From positions 1 to 64,000 of the forward strand of contig CAVYIO010000022.1 of assembly GCA_963768565.1 (NCBI GenBank): 64,000 nt of DNA. Reading direction: 5' to 3'. Origin of the DNA: JABDKH01 sp963768565. Its GTDB lineage: Bacteria > Bacteroidota > Rhodothermia > Rhodothermales > JABDKH01. Position 1 is the stretch's first letter, and every line of letters starts with the position of its first letter. This document shows positions 29,001 to 38,230 of the stretch, in pieces. The notes beneath the pieces were generated by a model. It was not told the origin of the DNA. It saw only the letters and a list, made by a program, of their open reading frames with translations, and did not search any database. Made by a program: the position numbers and the translations under genes.

Positions 29001-29612
29001 CTATTCTCCCGTTCGACGTTGCTCCAGTTCAAGCACGACGTCCTGTAGTGACAGTTGACACGATTCCAGCAGCACAAGCAAGTGATACAGGAGGTCCGCG
29101 CTCTCACTTACCAGTCCGTCTCGATTACCTGCCGTAGCCTCGATGACGACCTCGACTGCCTCTTCGCCAACCTTCTGGGCCAGTCGTTTCGATCCGTCAC
29201 TCAGTAATTGCGCCGTATAGGACGCTCCATCCGCGCCGCGAAGCCCGCGCTCATGAATGACACCGGCGAGGGTGTCCAGGAACGACGCCGACGCTTGTTT
29301 GAACGAGTAACCATCCCCGAAACACGTCCGCGCCCCCGTGTGGCACGTGGGTCCATGCGCCCTGGCCAGAATCAGGAGAGCATCGCCGTCACAGTCAATT
29401 GCCACGTCCTCGACAGAAAGCCAGTTACCGGATGTTTCGCCCTTTGTCCAGAGCCGTTCCTTACTCCGGCTGAAGAACGTCACACGGCCCGTGGCCCTGG
29501 TAACACCCAGCGCCTCCTCGTTCATATACCCGACCATCAGCACGGCGCCGTCCTCTACGTCCTGCACCACCGCCGGCAACAGACCGCCACCTTTTTCAAA
29601 ATTCAGCTTCAT
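29001..29612 (-). CDS. hisIE: Phosphoribosyl-AMP cyclohydrolase / phosphoribosyl-ATP pyrophosphatase
   Basis: A 203-residue bifunctional enzyme for steps two and three of histidine synthesis. The HisI half (1-115) has YMNEEALGVT, SRSKERLWTKGETSGN, the metal-binding DCDGDALL and the cysteine motif GPTCHTGARTCF. The HisE half (residues 115-203) has KVGEEAVEVVIEA and ESADLLYHLLVLLE. It is last in the operon and its ATG overlaps the hisF stop by four bases. Length matches other fused enzymes. Confidence 0.95.
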   Translation of the reverse strand: MKLNFEKGGGLLPAVVQDVEDGAVLMVGYMNEEALGVTRATGRVTFFSRSKERLWTKGETSGNWLSVEDVAIDCDGDALLILARAHGPTCHTGARTCFGDGYSFKQASASFLDTLAGVIHERGLRGADGASYTAQLLSDGSKRLAQKVGEEAVEVVIEATAGNRDGLVSESADLLYHLLVLLESCQLSLQDVVLELEQRRTGE

Positions 29613-30367
29613 AATCTCACTGGAATACCTTCACCACGCAGAAATACTTTCAAGTCGCGAATCGACACCTCGCCAAAGTGGAAAATGCTGGCCGCCAGCG
29701 CCGCGTCCGCCGCGCCATCGATGAACACCCTCGCAAAGTGCTCAGGACCGCCGGCTCCACCGGATGCAATGACAGGAATTGGCACTGCCGTCGAAATCTC
29801 GTTCGTCAGTTCGACTGCAAATCCATTCTTCGTTCCGTCGTGATCCATTGATGTCAGCAGGATCTCGCCGGCGCCCCGGTCTGCAACCTCCTTCGACCAC
29901 TCGACGGCATCCAGTCTCGTAGCCTCGCGTCCTCCATGCGTGTAGACCCGGACCGTCCCGTCGTCGTGACGCCTCGCGTCCACCGCAATGACAATACACT
30001 GGCTTCCGAAATTGCCGGCCAATCGATCGATCAGATCAGGATCGCGGACCGCAGCGGAATTCACCGATACCTTGTCCGCACCCGACTGCAAAAGATCGGA
30101 CACATCCTGCTCATCCTTGATGCCGCCGCCTACTGTGAATGGAATGTTGATCTCGCTGGCGATTTTACGTACCAGTTTCCGAAGCGCGGCTCGCTGCTCA
30201 AGCGTGGCTGTAATATCCAGAAACACCAGCTCGTCCGCGCCCTCGTCTACGTAGCGCGCCGCCAGTTGCACGGGATCGCCGGCCTGACGCAGGTTGACAA
30301 AATTGACACCCTTCACCGTCTGGCCATCCTTGATGTCGAGACATGGTATGATACGCCTGGTAAGCAC
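29609..30367 (-). CDS. hisF: Imidazole glycerol phosphate synthase, cyclase subunit
   Basis: A 252-residue TIM barrel. It uses ammonia from HisH to close the imidazole ring, releasing IGP and AICAR. The catalytic Asp residues lie in IPCLDIKDGQTVKGVNF and VIAVDARRHDDG; phosphate-binding loops include VGGGIKDEQDV and ASGGAGGPEHF. It starts with GTG immediately after the hisH stop (TAGTG). In most his operons hisA lies between hisH and hisF; here it is missing. Confidence 0.96.
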   Translation of the reverse strand: MLTRRIIPCLDIKDGQTVKGVNFVNLRQAGDPVQLAARYVDEGADELVFLDITATLEQRAALRKLVRKIASEINIPFTVGGGIKDEQDVSDLLQSGADKVSVNSAAVRDPDLIDRLAGNFGSQCIVIAVDARRHDDGTVRVYTHGGREATRLDAVEWSKEVADRGAGEILLTSMDHDGTKNGFAVELTNEISTAVPIPVIASGGAGGPEHFARVFIDGAADAALAASIFHFGEVSIRDLKVFLRGEGIPVRL

Positions 30368-30960
30368 TAGCGAGCGGTAGCCCCCAACAGGAAATTCCTC
30401 AGTATCCGCTCGCCCACCTCGCCGCTCTTCTCCGGATGAAACTGAACGGCCTGAAAATTTCGTACCTGAACCGCCGACGCAAAGCGCGTCGAGTAGTCGG
30501 TGAAGGCCGTCACGTTCTCGCCCGTTTCAACGTAGTAGGAATGCGCGAAGTAGGCGAACGCACCGTCGTCGACGCCGCCGAACAGCGATCCGGTAAGTCC
30601 ATCGATCGCATTCCACCCCACATGAGGCACTTTAAGACTGTCATCAAAAAGTCGAACGTCGTGCGGAAGAATTCCCAGGCACCGCGTGTCGTTCTCTTCT
30701 GACCATCGACACATGAGTTGCAGCCCAAGACATATTCCCAGCACCGGTTGACTCAGGCCTGTCAGGACTTCGTCAAGACCACGGGCGCGAAGATATGCCA
30801 TCGCCGAACTTGCCTCGCCCTGGCCCGGGAAGATCACGCGATCAGCACTCTTGAGTTCTTCCGGGTCGTCGGTCCACACCGGTTCCAGACCGAGTCGACG
30901 AATGGCAAACATCACGGACAGCACGTTGCCGGCATTGTACTTGACGACCGCGACGTTCAT
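30367..30960 (-). CDS. hisH: Imidazole glycerol phosphate synthase, glutamine amidotransferase subunit
   Basis: A 197-residue class I glutaminase partner of HisF. The nucleophile Cys is in GICLGLQLMC and the His/Glu of the triad in VQFHPEKSGEVG. The oxyanion strand reads FPGQGEASSAM, a variant of the more usual PGVG. ATG 30960 is chosen because it overlaps the hisB stop (ATGA) and gives the family N-terminus MNVAVVKYNAGN; a longer frame to 31026 only reads into hisB. Confidence 0.95.
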   Translation of the reverse strand: MNVAVVKYNAGNVLSVMFAIRRLGLEPVWTDDPEELKSADRVIFPGQGEASSAMAYLRARGLDEVLTGLSQPVLGICLGLQLMCRWSEENDTRCLGILPHDVRLFDDSLKVPHVGWNAIDGLTGSLFGGVDDGAFAYFAHSYYVETGENVTAFTDYSTRFASAVQVRNFQAVQFHPEKSGEVGERILRNFLLGATAR

Positions 30961-31916
30961 AGTACGCCTTTGGTGCTCGGGATCCTGTCGTCGTTCTCTC
31001 GTCTTGAGGATGCCTGTCGGATGCATCGGCCGAAGGCCTTGAACACAGACTCGATCATGTGATGCTCATTCTCGCCCTCGACCGCAACGTTGATGTTACA
31101 ATGGGCCGCATCTGAAAACGATTTAAAGAAGTGGTAGAACATCTCGGTCGGCATATCTCCTATCATCTCTCGGCTGAACTCAGCCTCCCACACAAGCCAA
31201 CTTCGTCCCGACCAGTCGAACGCTACCCGCGCCAGAGCGTCGTCCATCGGCAAGACGAATGCATAGCGCTCCACACCTCGCTTGTCTCCTATAGCTTGAG
31301 CAAACGCTTGCCCCAGACCTATCGCGGTGTCTTCGATCGTATGGTGCTCGTCGATGTTGAGATCTCCCGACATCTCGATCGAGATGTCAGCTCCCGAGTG
31401 GCGAGCAATCTGCTCGAGCATGTGATCAAAGAATCCAAGTCCGGTCTTGATGTCGGCCACGCCGTCACCATCCAGGTTGACGCGGACGGACAGGTTCGTT
31501 TCCGCGGTCCGCCGGTCGATGGTTCCAACACGCTCGGGAAACAGGATTTCACGTACGGTTCGGGTCCAGCCTATCTCACGAGGATTTACGATATCCAGTC
31601 TGAGGTCGGCGGACTCGAGTTGCTGTTGCACGGTCGGACCTGCAACCAGGACCACTCTTCGAGGACCACCTCTCCCCTGTCGGGCATCCTCGAACTGTCG
31701 TTGTATTTCGTCGGGCGCGATTTCGCGGGCGAACAAAACTCCTTCCCGTTCCAGTATCGCCCTTGCGTCGTTCCATCGGTCGGCCGAATCGGCGGCTCGT
31801 ACCAGAACAAGTTCCGATTCCCGATGCAGGCGAATCAGTGCGTGTATGACGCTGCGCGCAAACAATCCGTCGCGGCCCAGAATTTCGGCGACATCGACGA
31901 GTACAAGGTTCTTCAT
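30957..31916 (-). CDS. hisB: Imidazoleglycerol-phosphate dehydratase with degenerate N-terminal domain
   Basis: A 319-residue protein. Residues ~125-319 are a complete IGP dehydratase with its metal-binding clusters (GFFDHMLEQIARHSG, DEHHTIEDTAIGLG, FFKSFSDAAHCNI, ENEHHMIESVFKAFG). The first ~120 residues resemble, in place and rough pattern, the HAD-type histidinol-phosphatase half of fused HisB proteins (VLVDVAEILG... in the position of the catalytic loop). They lack the DxDGT signature: the second Asp is Ala. So dehydratase activity is expected, while phosphatase activity is doubtful. It overlaps hisD by four bases. Step eight (dephosphorylation) may need another enzyme. Confidence 0.92.
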   Translation of the reverse strand: MKNLVLVDVAEILGRDGLFARSVIHALIRLHRESELVLVRAADSADRWNDARAILEREGVLFAREIAPDEIQRQFEDARQGRGGPRRVVLVAGPTVQQQLESADLRLDIVNPREIGWTRTVREILFPERVGTIDRRTAETNLSVRVNLDGDGVADIKTGLGFFDHMLEQIARHSGADISIEMSGDLNIDEHHTIEDTAIGLGQAFAQAIGDKRGVERYAFVLPMDDALARVAFDWSGRSWLVWEAEFSREMIGDMPTEMFYHFFKSFSDAAHCNINVAVEGENEHHMIESVFKAFGRCIRQASSRRENDDRIPSTKGVL

Positions 31917-33199
31917 GACTCCACTGCCTCCAGGCGCACCGACACCGCTTGAGCGTGAGCCGTAAGCCCCTCGGCCTCAGCCAGTGTCATGATTGTCGGC
32001 CCGAGATTCCGTATGCCGTCGCGAGACAGACTCTGGAACGTGACTTTGTTCACGAACGAATCGACGGACACTCCGGAATAAGCCCGCGCCGCACCACCGG
32101 TTGGCAGCGTGTGATTCGTTCCACTCGCGTAGTCTCCGGCTGATTCCGGGGACATCACGCCCACAAACACAGAACCGGCCGCCCGCACTTTGCCGGCCAG
32201 GCGTTCGGCGTCCCGCGTTGCCAGGATCAGATGTTCGGGCGCGTAGCTATTGCACAGATCGATCGCATCATCCTCGGTCGATAGCACGACACATACACTG
32301 CCGCTGAGCGCCGTACGGGCAAAATCGCTGCGCGGAATCGAATCGACTGCCTTCTCGATCTTCGAGATGAGCGAACGCGCATACTCCTCGCTGAACGTCA
32401 CGACCACGATGTGGCTGTCGGGGCCATGCTCTGCCTGTGCCAATGCGTCATATACAACGAAGTCGACCGGACAGCTCTCATCAACCACAATCGCCACTTC
32501 GGTCGGACCTGCCGGCATATCCGTTGCCACACCTTCCAGCGATGCTCGCAGTTTTGCCGCGGTCACATACTGGTTCCCGGGACCACAGATCTTGTACACG
32601 GCGGGAACGGATTCCGTCCCATAGGCGAGGGCCGCAATTGCCTGGGCGCCCCCGACTCTGAATATGTGCGTTACACCCACGAGTGAGGCTGCAAAAAGAA
32701 TCGCAGGGTCGACGGAGCCGTCGGAGCGAGGTGGGGTGCAAAGCGCGATCTCCGAGCACCCGGCGATACGAGCGGGAATGCCAAGCATGAGCACAGACGA
32801 GACGAGTGGCGCACTGCCGCCCGGAACATAGAGTCCGACCTTTTCAATCGGCAGATTCTTTCGCCAGCACGTCACGCCCGGGGTTGTCTCGATCGCGGCT
32901 TCATCTACAAGCTGCGCCCGATGAAATGTTTCTATGTTCGCGGCCGCCGTACGCAGGGCTTTCTTGAGTGCCTCGTCCACGTGCGCCGGGCTGGCCTCCA
33001 GTTCGTCGGGCTGAATGCTGATGGCTTCAATCTGTGTGCCATCGAACTGCAACGTGAGTTCTCGCAGCGCCTCGTCGCCACGTTCACGCACCGCGTCGAA
33101 AATGGGATCGACGACGCCCAATATATCCAGCGTCGACTTCGTCGGCCTTTGGAGAATCGAAGGCCACTCACGTCGGTCAGGGCGGATGAACAGTCTCAT
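31913..33199 (-). CDS. hisD: Histidinol dehydrogenase
   Basis: A 428-residue NAD-dependent, zinc enzyme that carries out the last two oxidations of histidine synthesis. Family landmarks: YVPGGSAPLVSSVLMLGIPA, GGAQAIAALAYGTESVP, ICGPGNQYVTAAK and the C-terminal TNHTLPTGGAARAYSGVSV. Zinc-ligand and catalytic His/Glu positions (AQAEHGPDSH, YAPEHLIL) are present. It overlaps hisG by four bases upstream and hisB by four downstream. No hisC aminotransferase gene follows, unlike many relatives. Confidence 0.96.
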   Translation of the reverse strand: MRLFIRPDRREWPSILQRPTKSTLDILGVVDPIFDAVRERGDEALRELTLQFDGTQIEAISIQPDELEASPAHVDEALKKALRTAAANIETFHRAQLVDEAAIETTPGVTCWRKNLPIEKVGLYVPGGSAPLVSSVLMLGIPARIAGCSEIALCTPPRSDGSVDPAILFAASLVGVTHIFRVGGAQAIAALAYGTESVPAVYKICGPGNQYVTAAKLRASLEGVATDMPAGPTEVAIVVDESCPVDFVVYDALAQAEHGPDSHIVVVTFSEEYARSLISKIEKAVDSIPRSDFARTALSGSVCVVLSTEDDAIDLCNSYAPEHLILATRDAERLAGKVRAAGSVFVGVMSPESAGDYASGTNHTLPTGGAARAYSGVSVDSFVNKVTFQSLSRDGIRNLGPTIMTLAEAEGLTAHAQAVSVRLEAVES

Positions 33200-34052
33200 A
33201 CTACCATCTTCTCGACTGCAGTAACTAGCAGGCCCTGTGCTCCGGCTTCTTTGAGTTTATCGACGATCTCCCAGAATTCGTCTTCGTGAACCACGGAATG
33301 AACTGAACTCCATCCCTCTTCGGCCAGGGGCATCACTGTCGGACTCTTCATTCCGGGAAGAATACGAGAGACCGTCTCGATGGACTCGTTGGGGATATTC
33401 AGGAGGATGTACTTGTACCGTCTTGCCCGACCGACCGATTGGAGCCTGAACCGAAGTTGATCCAGTATGGCCTCCGTCTGTGCATCGAGATCACGTCGGG
33501 CAACTAGCACGGCCTGCGACTCCATCACCGTTTCCACTTCTTTGAGGCCGTTGCTCATAAGCGTGCTGCCTGTGCTGACCAGGTCGCACACCGCGTCCGC
33601 CAGGCCGATGCCAGGCGCCAACTCCGCCGAACCGCTTATCACGTGTATCCGAGCATTGATGTCATTTGCATCAAGGAAAGACTGTAACAGAACGGGATAC
33701 GAGGTAGCGATATCCAGACCCGCCAGATCGCGCGCCGAGGAATATTCGAACGCTCGCGGGACTGCAATGGCCAGACGGCAGCGACCGAATCCCAGTGCTC
33801 AAGCACGCGAACGTCAGACTGTTTCTCTCGAAGAACATTTTCACCGACGATTCCGCAGTCCGCCACACCGTCCGCTACATAGCCCGGTATATCATCGTCC
33901 CGTAGGAAATACAGGTCCAGCGGAAAGTTCTCCGCCGAACACTTCAGGCTTGCGCCGTGATTGCTGAAGTGGATTCCGCAATCTTCAATTAGTCGGACGG
34001 ACGAATCGCTCAGTCGCCCGGATTTCTGAAGTGCTAACCGCAAGAGTGCCAT
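33196..34052 (-). CDS. hisG: ATP phosphoribosyltransferase, long form (frame interrupted)
   Basis: About 285 residues: the committed, feedback-controlled first step of histidine synthesis. The catalytic part (LRLALQKSGRLSDSSVRL, DDDIPGYVADGVADCGIVGE) and the rest (GFGRCRLAIAV..., then SGSAELAPGIGLADAVCDLVSTGSTL) are in different frames. A single missing base near 33797 would restore ...VLE-x-LGFGRC. The C-terminal third (YKYILLNIPNESIETVSRILPGM...) is the regulatory HisG_C domain, so this is the long, HisZ-independent form. ATG 34052 is preferred over GTG 34064. First gene of the operon, so the break would be polar if real; I suspect an assembly deletion. Confidence 0.9.
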
Positions 34053-34131
34053 GCGCTGCGACACGAACTATTGAGACAGAAGATCAATGATTGAGACCTG
34101 ACGCGAGAAACTACGGGAGATACGGCGTCGA

Positions 34132-34344
34132 TTATGCCGGTACCTCGCCGACCACCGAGTAGCCTTCCTCTTCGACCGCAGCCTTCGCCCGCTCAAAATC
34201 GGTCGCATCGTTCTCGTACGTAACCGTAGCCAGGCCGATCTCTACATGGTCAACCTGAATGCCATCGACGGCCGAAAGCGCCTGCCGGACAGCATGAACG
34301 CAGTGATTACAGCTCATCCCCTCAATCTGCATGCTCTTCTTCAT
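34132..34344 (-). CDS. copZ: Copper chaperone, heavy-metal-associated domain
   Basis: A 70-residue single HMA domain with the metal-binding loop IEGMSCNHCVHAVRQAL and the usual beta-alpha-beta-beta-alpha-beta pattern. It lies 32 bases downstream of the copper ATPase gene on the same strand and so is likely co-expressed. CopZ proteins carry Cu(I) in the cytoplasm and hand it to CopA. Another soft metal is possible but less likely given the CPC-type ATPase partner. Confidence 0.93.
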   Translation of the reverse strand: MKKSMQIEGMSCNHCVHAVRQALSAVDGIQVDHVEIGLATVTYENDATDFERAKAAVEEEGYSVVGEVPA

Positions 34345-34376
34345 TCGCTTCTCCGGGATCTGGTTTGCGTTATTGT

Positions 34377-36837
34377 TTACAAGAACCGCTTCAGACGCAA
34401 ACTGTTCGTCACAACCGAAACACTCGAAAGCGCCATCGCCGCCGATGCAAACACCGGACTCAGCAGTACGCCCCAGATCGGATACAGGACTCCGGCTGCG
34501 ACCGGGATGAGAATAATATTATAGACGAAGGCGAAGAACAGGTTCTGCTTGATATTTCGAAGGCCCGCGCGAGAGAGTCGGATTGCATCGACGACGACCC
34601 GAAGATCGTTACGCATGATGGCTATGTCGCTCGCCTCGACGGCTATGGCCGCCCCCTCTCCCATGGCAATTCCGACATCTGCCTCGGCAAGGGCGGGAGC
34701 ATCGTTGATTCCGTCGCCGACCATGCCGACAATCACACCGAGACTACGCTCTGCCCGTACGACATCGGACTTCTCCGTGGGGAGGAGCCCGGCGTTGATT
34801 CGATCGATGCCCATTTCGCGTCCAACAGACGTGGCGGTGGCCAGGCGATCACCCGTGACCATCACAGGGACAATACCAAGCTCCTTAAGTCTGTTGACAG
34901 CCTCCGCGCTCGTCGCCTTGATCGGGTCGCTGAGCAGAATCGCACCGGCCAATTCTCCATCCAATGCGACGAGCACGATGGTGTCGCTCCCACCGTCGCT
35001 ATCCGGCACGCTTCCACCCGAATCGAGCGCAATACCGAGTCGATTGAAATAAGCTTCTCTGCCAACCGTTACGACCATTCCGTTCACGGACCCCTGCACT
35101 CCAAGGCCCGCCGTCATTTCGAACGAAGTCGACTGTGGAACTGTCAGACCGTCGTCAATCGCCTTCTGTAGAATAGCGCGAGCGAGAGGATGTTCACTCT
35201 TCGATTCAACTGCCGCCGCCAGTGCCAGAATATCTTGCGCACGGTCGGCTACTCGTCGAGGTGATCTCTCTAACCTGTGGCCGGCCTTCGGTTATCGTAC
35301 CGGTCTTGTCAAGAAGGAGGGTCTGCACGCCCGCGATCGTTTCAATGGCCGCACCGTCTCGAATCAAAATTCCCATGGAAGCGGCTCGTCCCGTGGCCAC
35401 CATAATAGCCGTCGGGGTTGCGAGGCCCAGAGCGCACGGGCATGAGATTATCAGAACGGTGACAAACCGAAGCATGGCGTTCGTAGCAACCGGCTCCGGA
35501 CCGACGAAGTACCAGACGGCCGCCGAGACCGCCGCGACCACGATGACAACGGGTACAAAAATGGCGGCGACTTTGTCTGCCAGGCGCTGAATTGGCGCCT
35601 TGCCCGCCTGCGCCTCACGCACGACCCGGATGATCTGCTGTAGAACAGTATCACCACCGACCTTTGTCACCTTGACGGTGAGCGCGCCGTTCGTCGAGAC
35701 GGTGCCTGCAAACACTTCTGCTCCAAGCTCTTTCTCGGATGGAACAGGCTCACCCGTCAGTGCACTCTCATCTACGGCCGCATAGCCTTCCGTAACGACT
35801 CCATCCAGTGGAATTCGGTCGCCTGGTCGAACGAGAATTTGATCGCCGGTCCGGATCAGTTCGAGATCGACCTCTTCCGCGTTGCCATTGACGACGCGGA
35901 GCGCAGTAGTCGGCTGCAGCCGAAGCAATCCTTGTATTGCCTCGGTTGTCCGGCTCTTGGCCCGCTCTTCCAGCAGTCTTCCGAGGAGGATGAGTGTGAC
36001 AATAACTGCCGCAGCCTCAAAATAGACGGCGGGGCTCTCTCCGGTCGTCGCTATGAGTTGCGGCCAGAGAGTGACGACGCAACTATACGAGAAGGCCGCG
36101 AGCACACCCATCGCAACAAGCGTGTTCATGTCAGTCGCGCGATGGCGAAGCGCCGTCCAGGCTCCGGCCAGGAAGATGCCCCCGCTCCAGAACACCACGG
36201 GCAACGCAAGCGCGAGCATAACAAGACGCTCGCCGGGGAATGTGATAGCCCCATGAGACATCGAGATGACGACGACCGGGACGGTCAGCACGGCGGCCAC
36301 AATGAATCGCCTGAGCAGTGCGTCGTAACGCTCGGAGCGTCCAGAACCAGAACCCGAAGTCGCATCCAGCACGACGGATGACTGCTGAAGCTGAGCATCA
36401 TTTGAACCGACCGCCGCGAGCGAGTGTTCGCTGACCAACGTGCCTACATAGGAAACGACAACATCGTCGCCGTCCGGGCGTGCCCAGACAACACCAGGCA
36501 TTGCCTGCAGACCAGCGACTGTACGACTTGCCCAGTCGGTTTCATCGCGGAAGAGTTGACCATCCAGTCGAAGCGTCTTCAGTCCAACGTCGTACCCGGT
36601 GTTCCTTATCGCGTCCACCAGATCGCTCAGCGACGGACCCCCGGGTGTGACACGTACTACAGCCTCCTCAGTAGCATAGCTGACGGTCGCATCAAGCACG
36701 CCCGCCTGCTTTGACAGCTTTCGTTCGATCCGACTGGCGCATGCCGTACACGTCATCCCCTCGATAGGAAGGGCGATACGGTCTGATCCTGGCACCGCAC
36801 CGTTCTTGATCGCTTCGGCAGGTTCAGGCGCATTCAT
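34377..36837 (-). CDS. copA: Copper-exporting P1B-type ATPase (frame interrupted)
   Basis: About 819 residues after correction. One N-terminal HMA domain is intact (IEGMTCTACASRIERKL); a second (LRLDGQLFRDETDW...) has lost its CxxC. Then come the membrane helices with ISCPCALGLATPTA (Cu(I) site), the phosphorylation motif LLLDKTGTITEG, SEHPLARAI and MVGDGINDAPAL, followed by the last two helices. A +1 break at about 35251-35260 falls between the DKTGT loop and the nucleotide-binding domain. Removing one base gives EIT-S-R/T-VADRAQDILALAAAVESKSEHP. Exports Cu(I) to the periplasm. Followed by copZ. Confidence 0.92.
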
Positions 36838-36912
36838 ACCATAAGGATGCAGTGGTGAAACGGAGTAGTGATTAAAGGCCCAGACCGGCCAAAGTTTCTC
36901 TCGAGACCGTGC

Positions 36913-38031
36913 CTACAGGGCCACGGGCCGGGTGCCTTCAGCGACGGCCAGTTCACTCTCAGCGTCGAAGAAATGCAGCTTCGTAACGTCAAGGGCTAGC
37001 CGAATCGATTCTCCAGGCTCCGGCAGTTCCTGCGGTGCTACTCGCGCAACGAGTTGGTAATCGAGACTTCGGGAATACAGAAATACTTCGTTCCCCATCG
37101 GCTCAAGGACCTCGATCAGTGTATCAATCTCGGCCGCCCGGTCCGTTACGTACGGACCGCCCGCCACGTACAGGTCCTCTGGCCGAACACCCATGATTAA
37201 CTCACGCCCTTCGAGATCAGTCAGCGTATCCGAAAGCTCAACCGAAAACGCCTGACCGTTTGCACGAAACTTGAGGCCATCGTCTCGCACGACTTTGCCC
37301 GGAACGAAGTTCATTGACGGGCTCCCGATAAACCCCGCCACGAATCTGTTGGCGGGCCGATTGTACAGGTTGAGGGGAGTATCGATCTGGTGAATAAGGC
37401 CATCCTTCATGACGACGATTCTGTCACCCATCGTCATGGCTTCGACCTGGTCGTGCGTCACGTAGAGCATCGTGGCGCCAAGTTGCCGGTGCAGCTTTGA
37501 GATCTCGGTCCTCATCTGCACCCGGAGCTTGGCGTCAAGATTAGACAGGGGTTCGTCAAACAGAAACACCTGCGGCTTGCGGACTATCGCCCGGCCGACT
37601 GCTACCCGCTGGCGCTGACCCCCGGAAAGTTGCCCGGGCTTGCGATCCAGAATCGGCTCGATGCCCAGAATCCCGGCAGCCTGGCGCACTCGCTCATCGA
37701 TTTCAGTCTTCGGAAATTTTCGAAGCTTCAGGCCAAACGCCATGTTGTCAAAGACCGACATATGGGGGTACAGCGCATAGTTCTGAAAAACCATGGCGAT
37801 ATCCCGGTCCTTCGGTGGGACGTCGTTTACCCGCCTCTGCCCGATGTGCAATTCACCTGACGTGATCGATTCAAGCCCTGCAACCATTCGCAGCGTCGTG
37901 CTCTTTCCACAGCCTGACGGACCCACCAGCACGACGAATTCACCGTCCTGCACGACGAAGTCCGCACCGTGCACCGCGACAAATCCATTTTCGTACACTT
38001 TTCGAAGGCTAGTGGCTTCGACCTGGGACAT
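36913..38031 (-). CDS. MalK/UgpC-type ABC transporter ATP-binding protein
   Basis: A 372-residue ATPase of the carbohydrate-uptake CUT1 type. Walker A GPSGCGKSTTLRM, signature LSGGQRQRVAVGRAI, Walker B VFLFDEPLSNLDAKLR, and the switch His in YVTHDQVEAMT. The C-terminal ~140 residues form the TOBE/regulatory domain (NRFVAGFIGSPSMNF, IMGVRPEDLYV). No permease or binding-protein genes lie beside it, so it may energise several sugar transporters encoded elsewhere, as MsiK-type ATPases do. It is divergent from a LacI-family regulator with a 199-base shared promoter region, which suggests control by that regulator. Confidence 0.9.
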   Translation of the reverse strand: MSQVEATSLRKVYENGFVAVHGADFVVQDGEFVVLVGPSGCGKSTTLRMVAGLESITSGELHIGQRRVNDVPPKDRDIAMVFQNYALYPHMSVFDNMAFGLKLRKFPKTEIDERVRQAAGILGIEPILDRKPGQLSGGQRQRVAVGRAIVRKPQVFLFDEPLSNLDAKLRVQMRTEISKLHRQLGATMLYVTHDQVEAMTMGDRIVVMKDGLIHQIDTPLNLYNRPANRFVAGFIGSPSMNFVPGKVVRDDGLKFRANGQAFSVELSDTLTDLEGRELIMGVRPEDLYVAGGPYVTDRAAEIDTLIEVLEPMGNEVFLYSRSLDYQLVARVAPQELPEPGESIRLALDVTKLHFFDAESELAVAEGTRPVAL

Positions 38032-38072
38032 TGGTAGCGAGGATTTTGAGCTGGGTAGATTAAGGTTTTAAT

Positions 38073-38090
38073 ATACGCCGGACGGTGTAT
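38073..38090. promoter_or_regulatory. Imperfect palindrome, candidate LacI-family operator
   Basis: ATACGCCG-GA-CGGTGTAT: two 8-base arms with one mismatch around a 2-base centre. It lies 42 bases upstream of the ABC ATPase start in the divergent region with the LacI-type gene, next to an AT-rich stretch on the ATPase strand that contains TATATT. The CG-rich centre suits LacI-family half-sites, but this is by eye only. Confidence 0.4.
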
Positions 38091-38230
38091 GGAAGGCGCG
38101 GCCACCTCCCGTTGGCGTCCGGGCTTCGTCTCGGGCTTCCGCAAAATGCGTATATTTCGACTGGAAGATGTCTTCATTCTGATTCCGAAACCCGCGTCCG
38201 CTCCAGTACCTGGCGGGCGGTCTTGTATCA

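Noticed and set aside
34365..36381. Plus-strand open frames of up to 268 codons opposite copA
   Set aside because: They mirror the copper ATPase, whose motifs are unmistakable on the minus strand.
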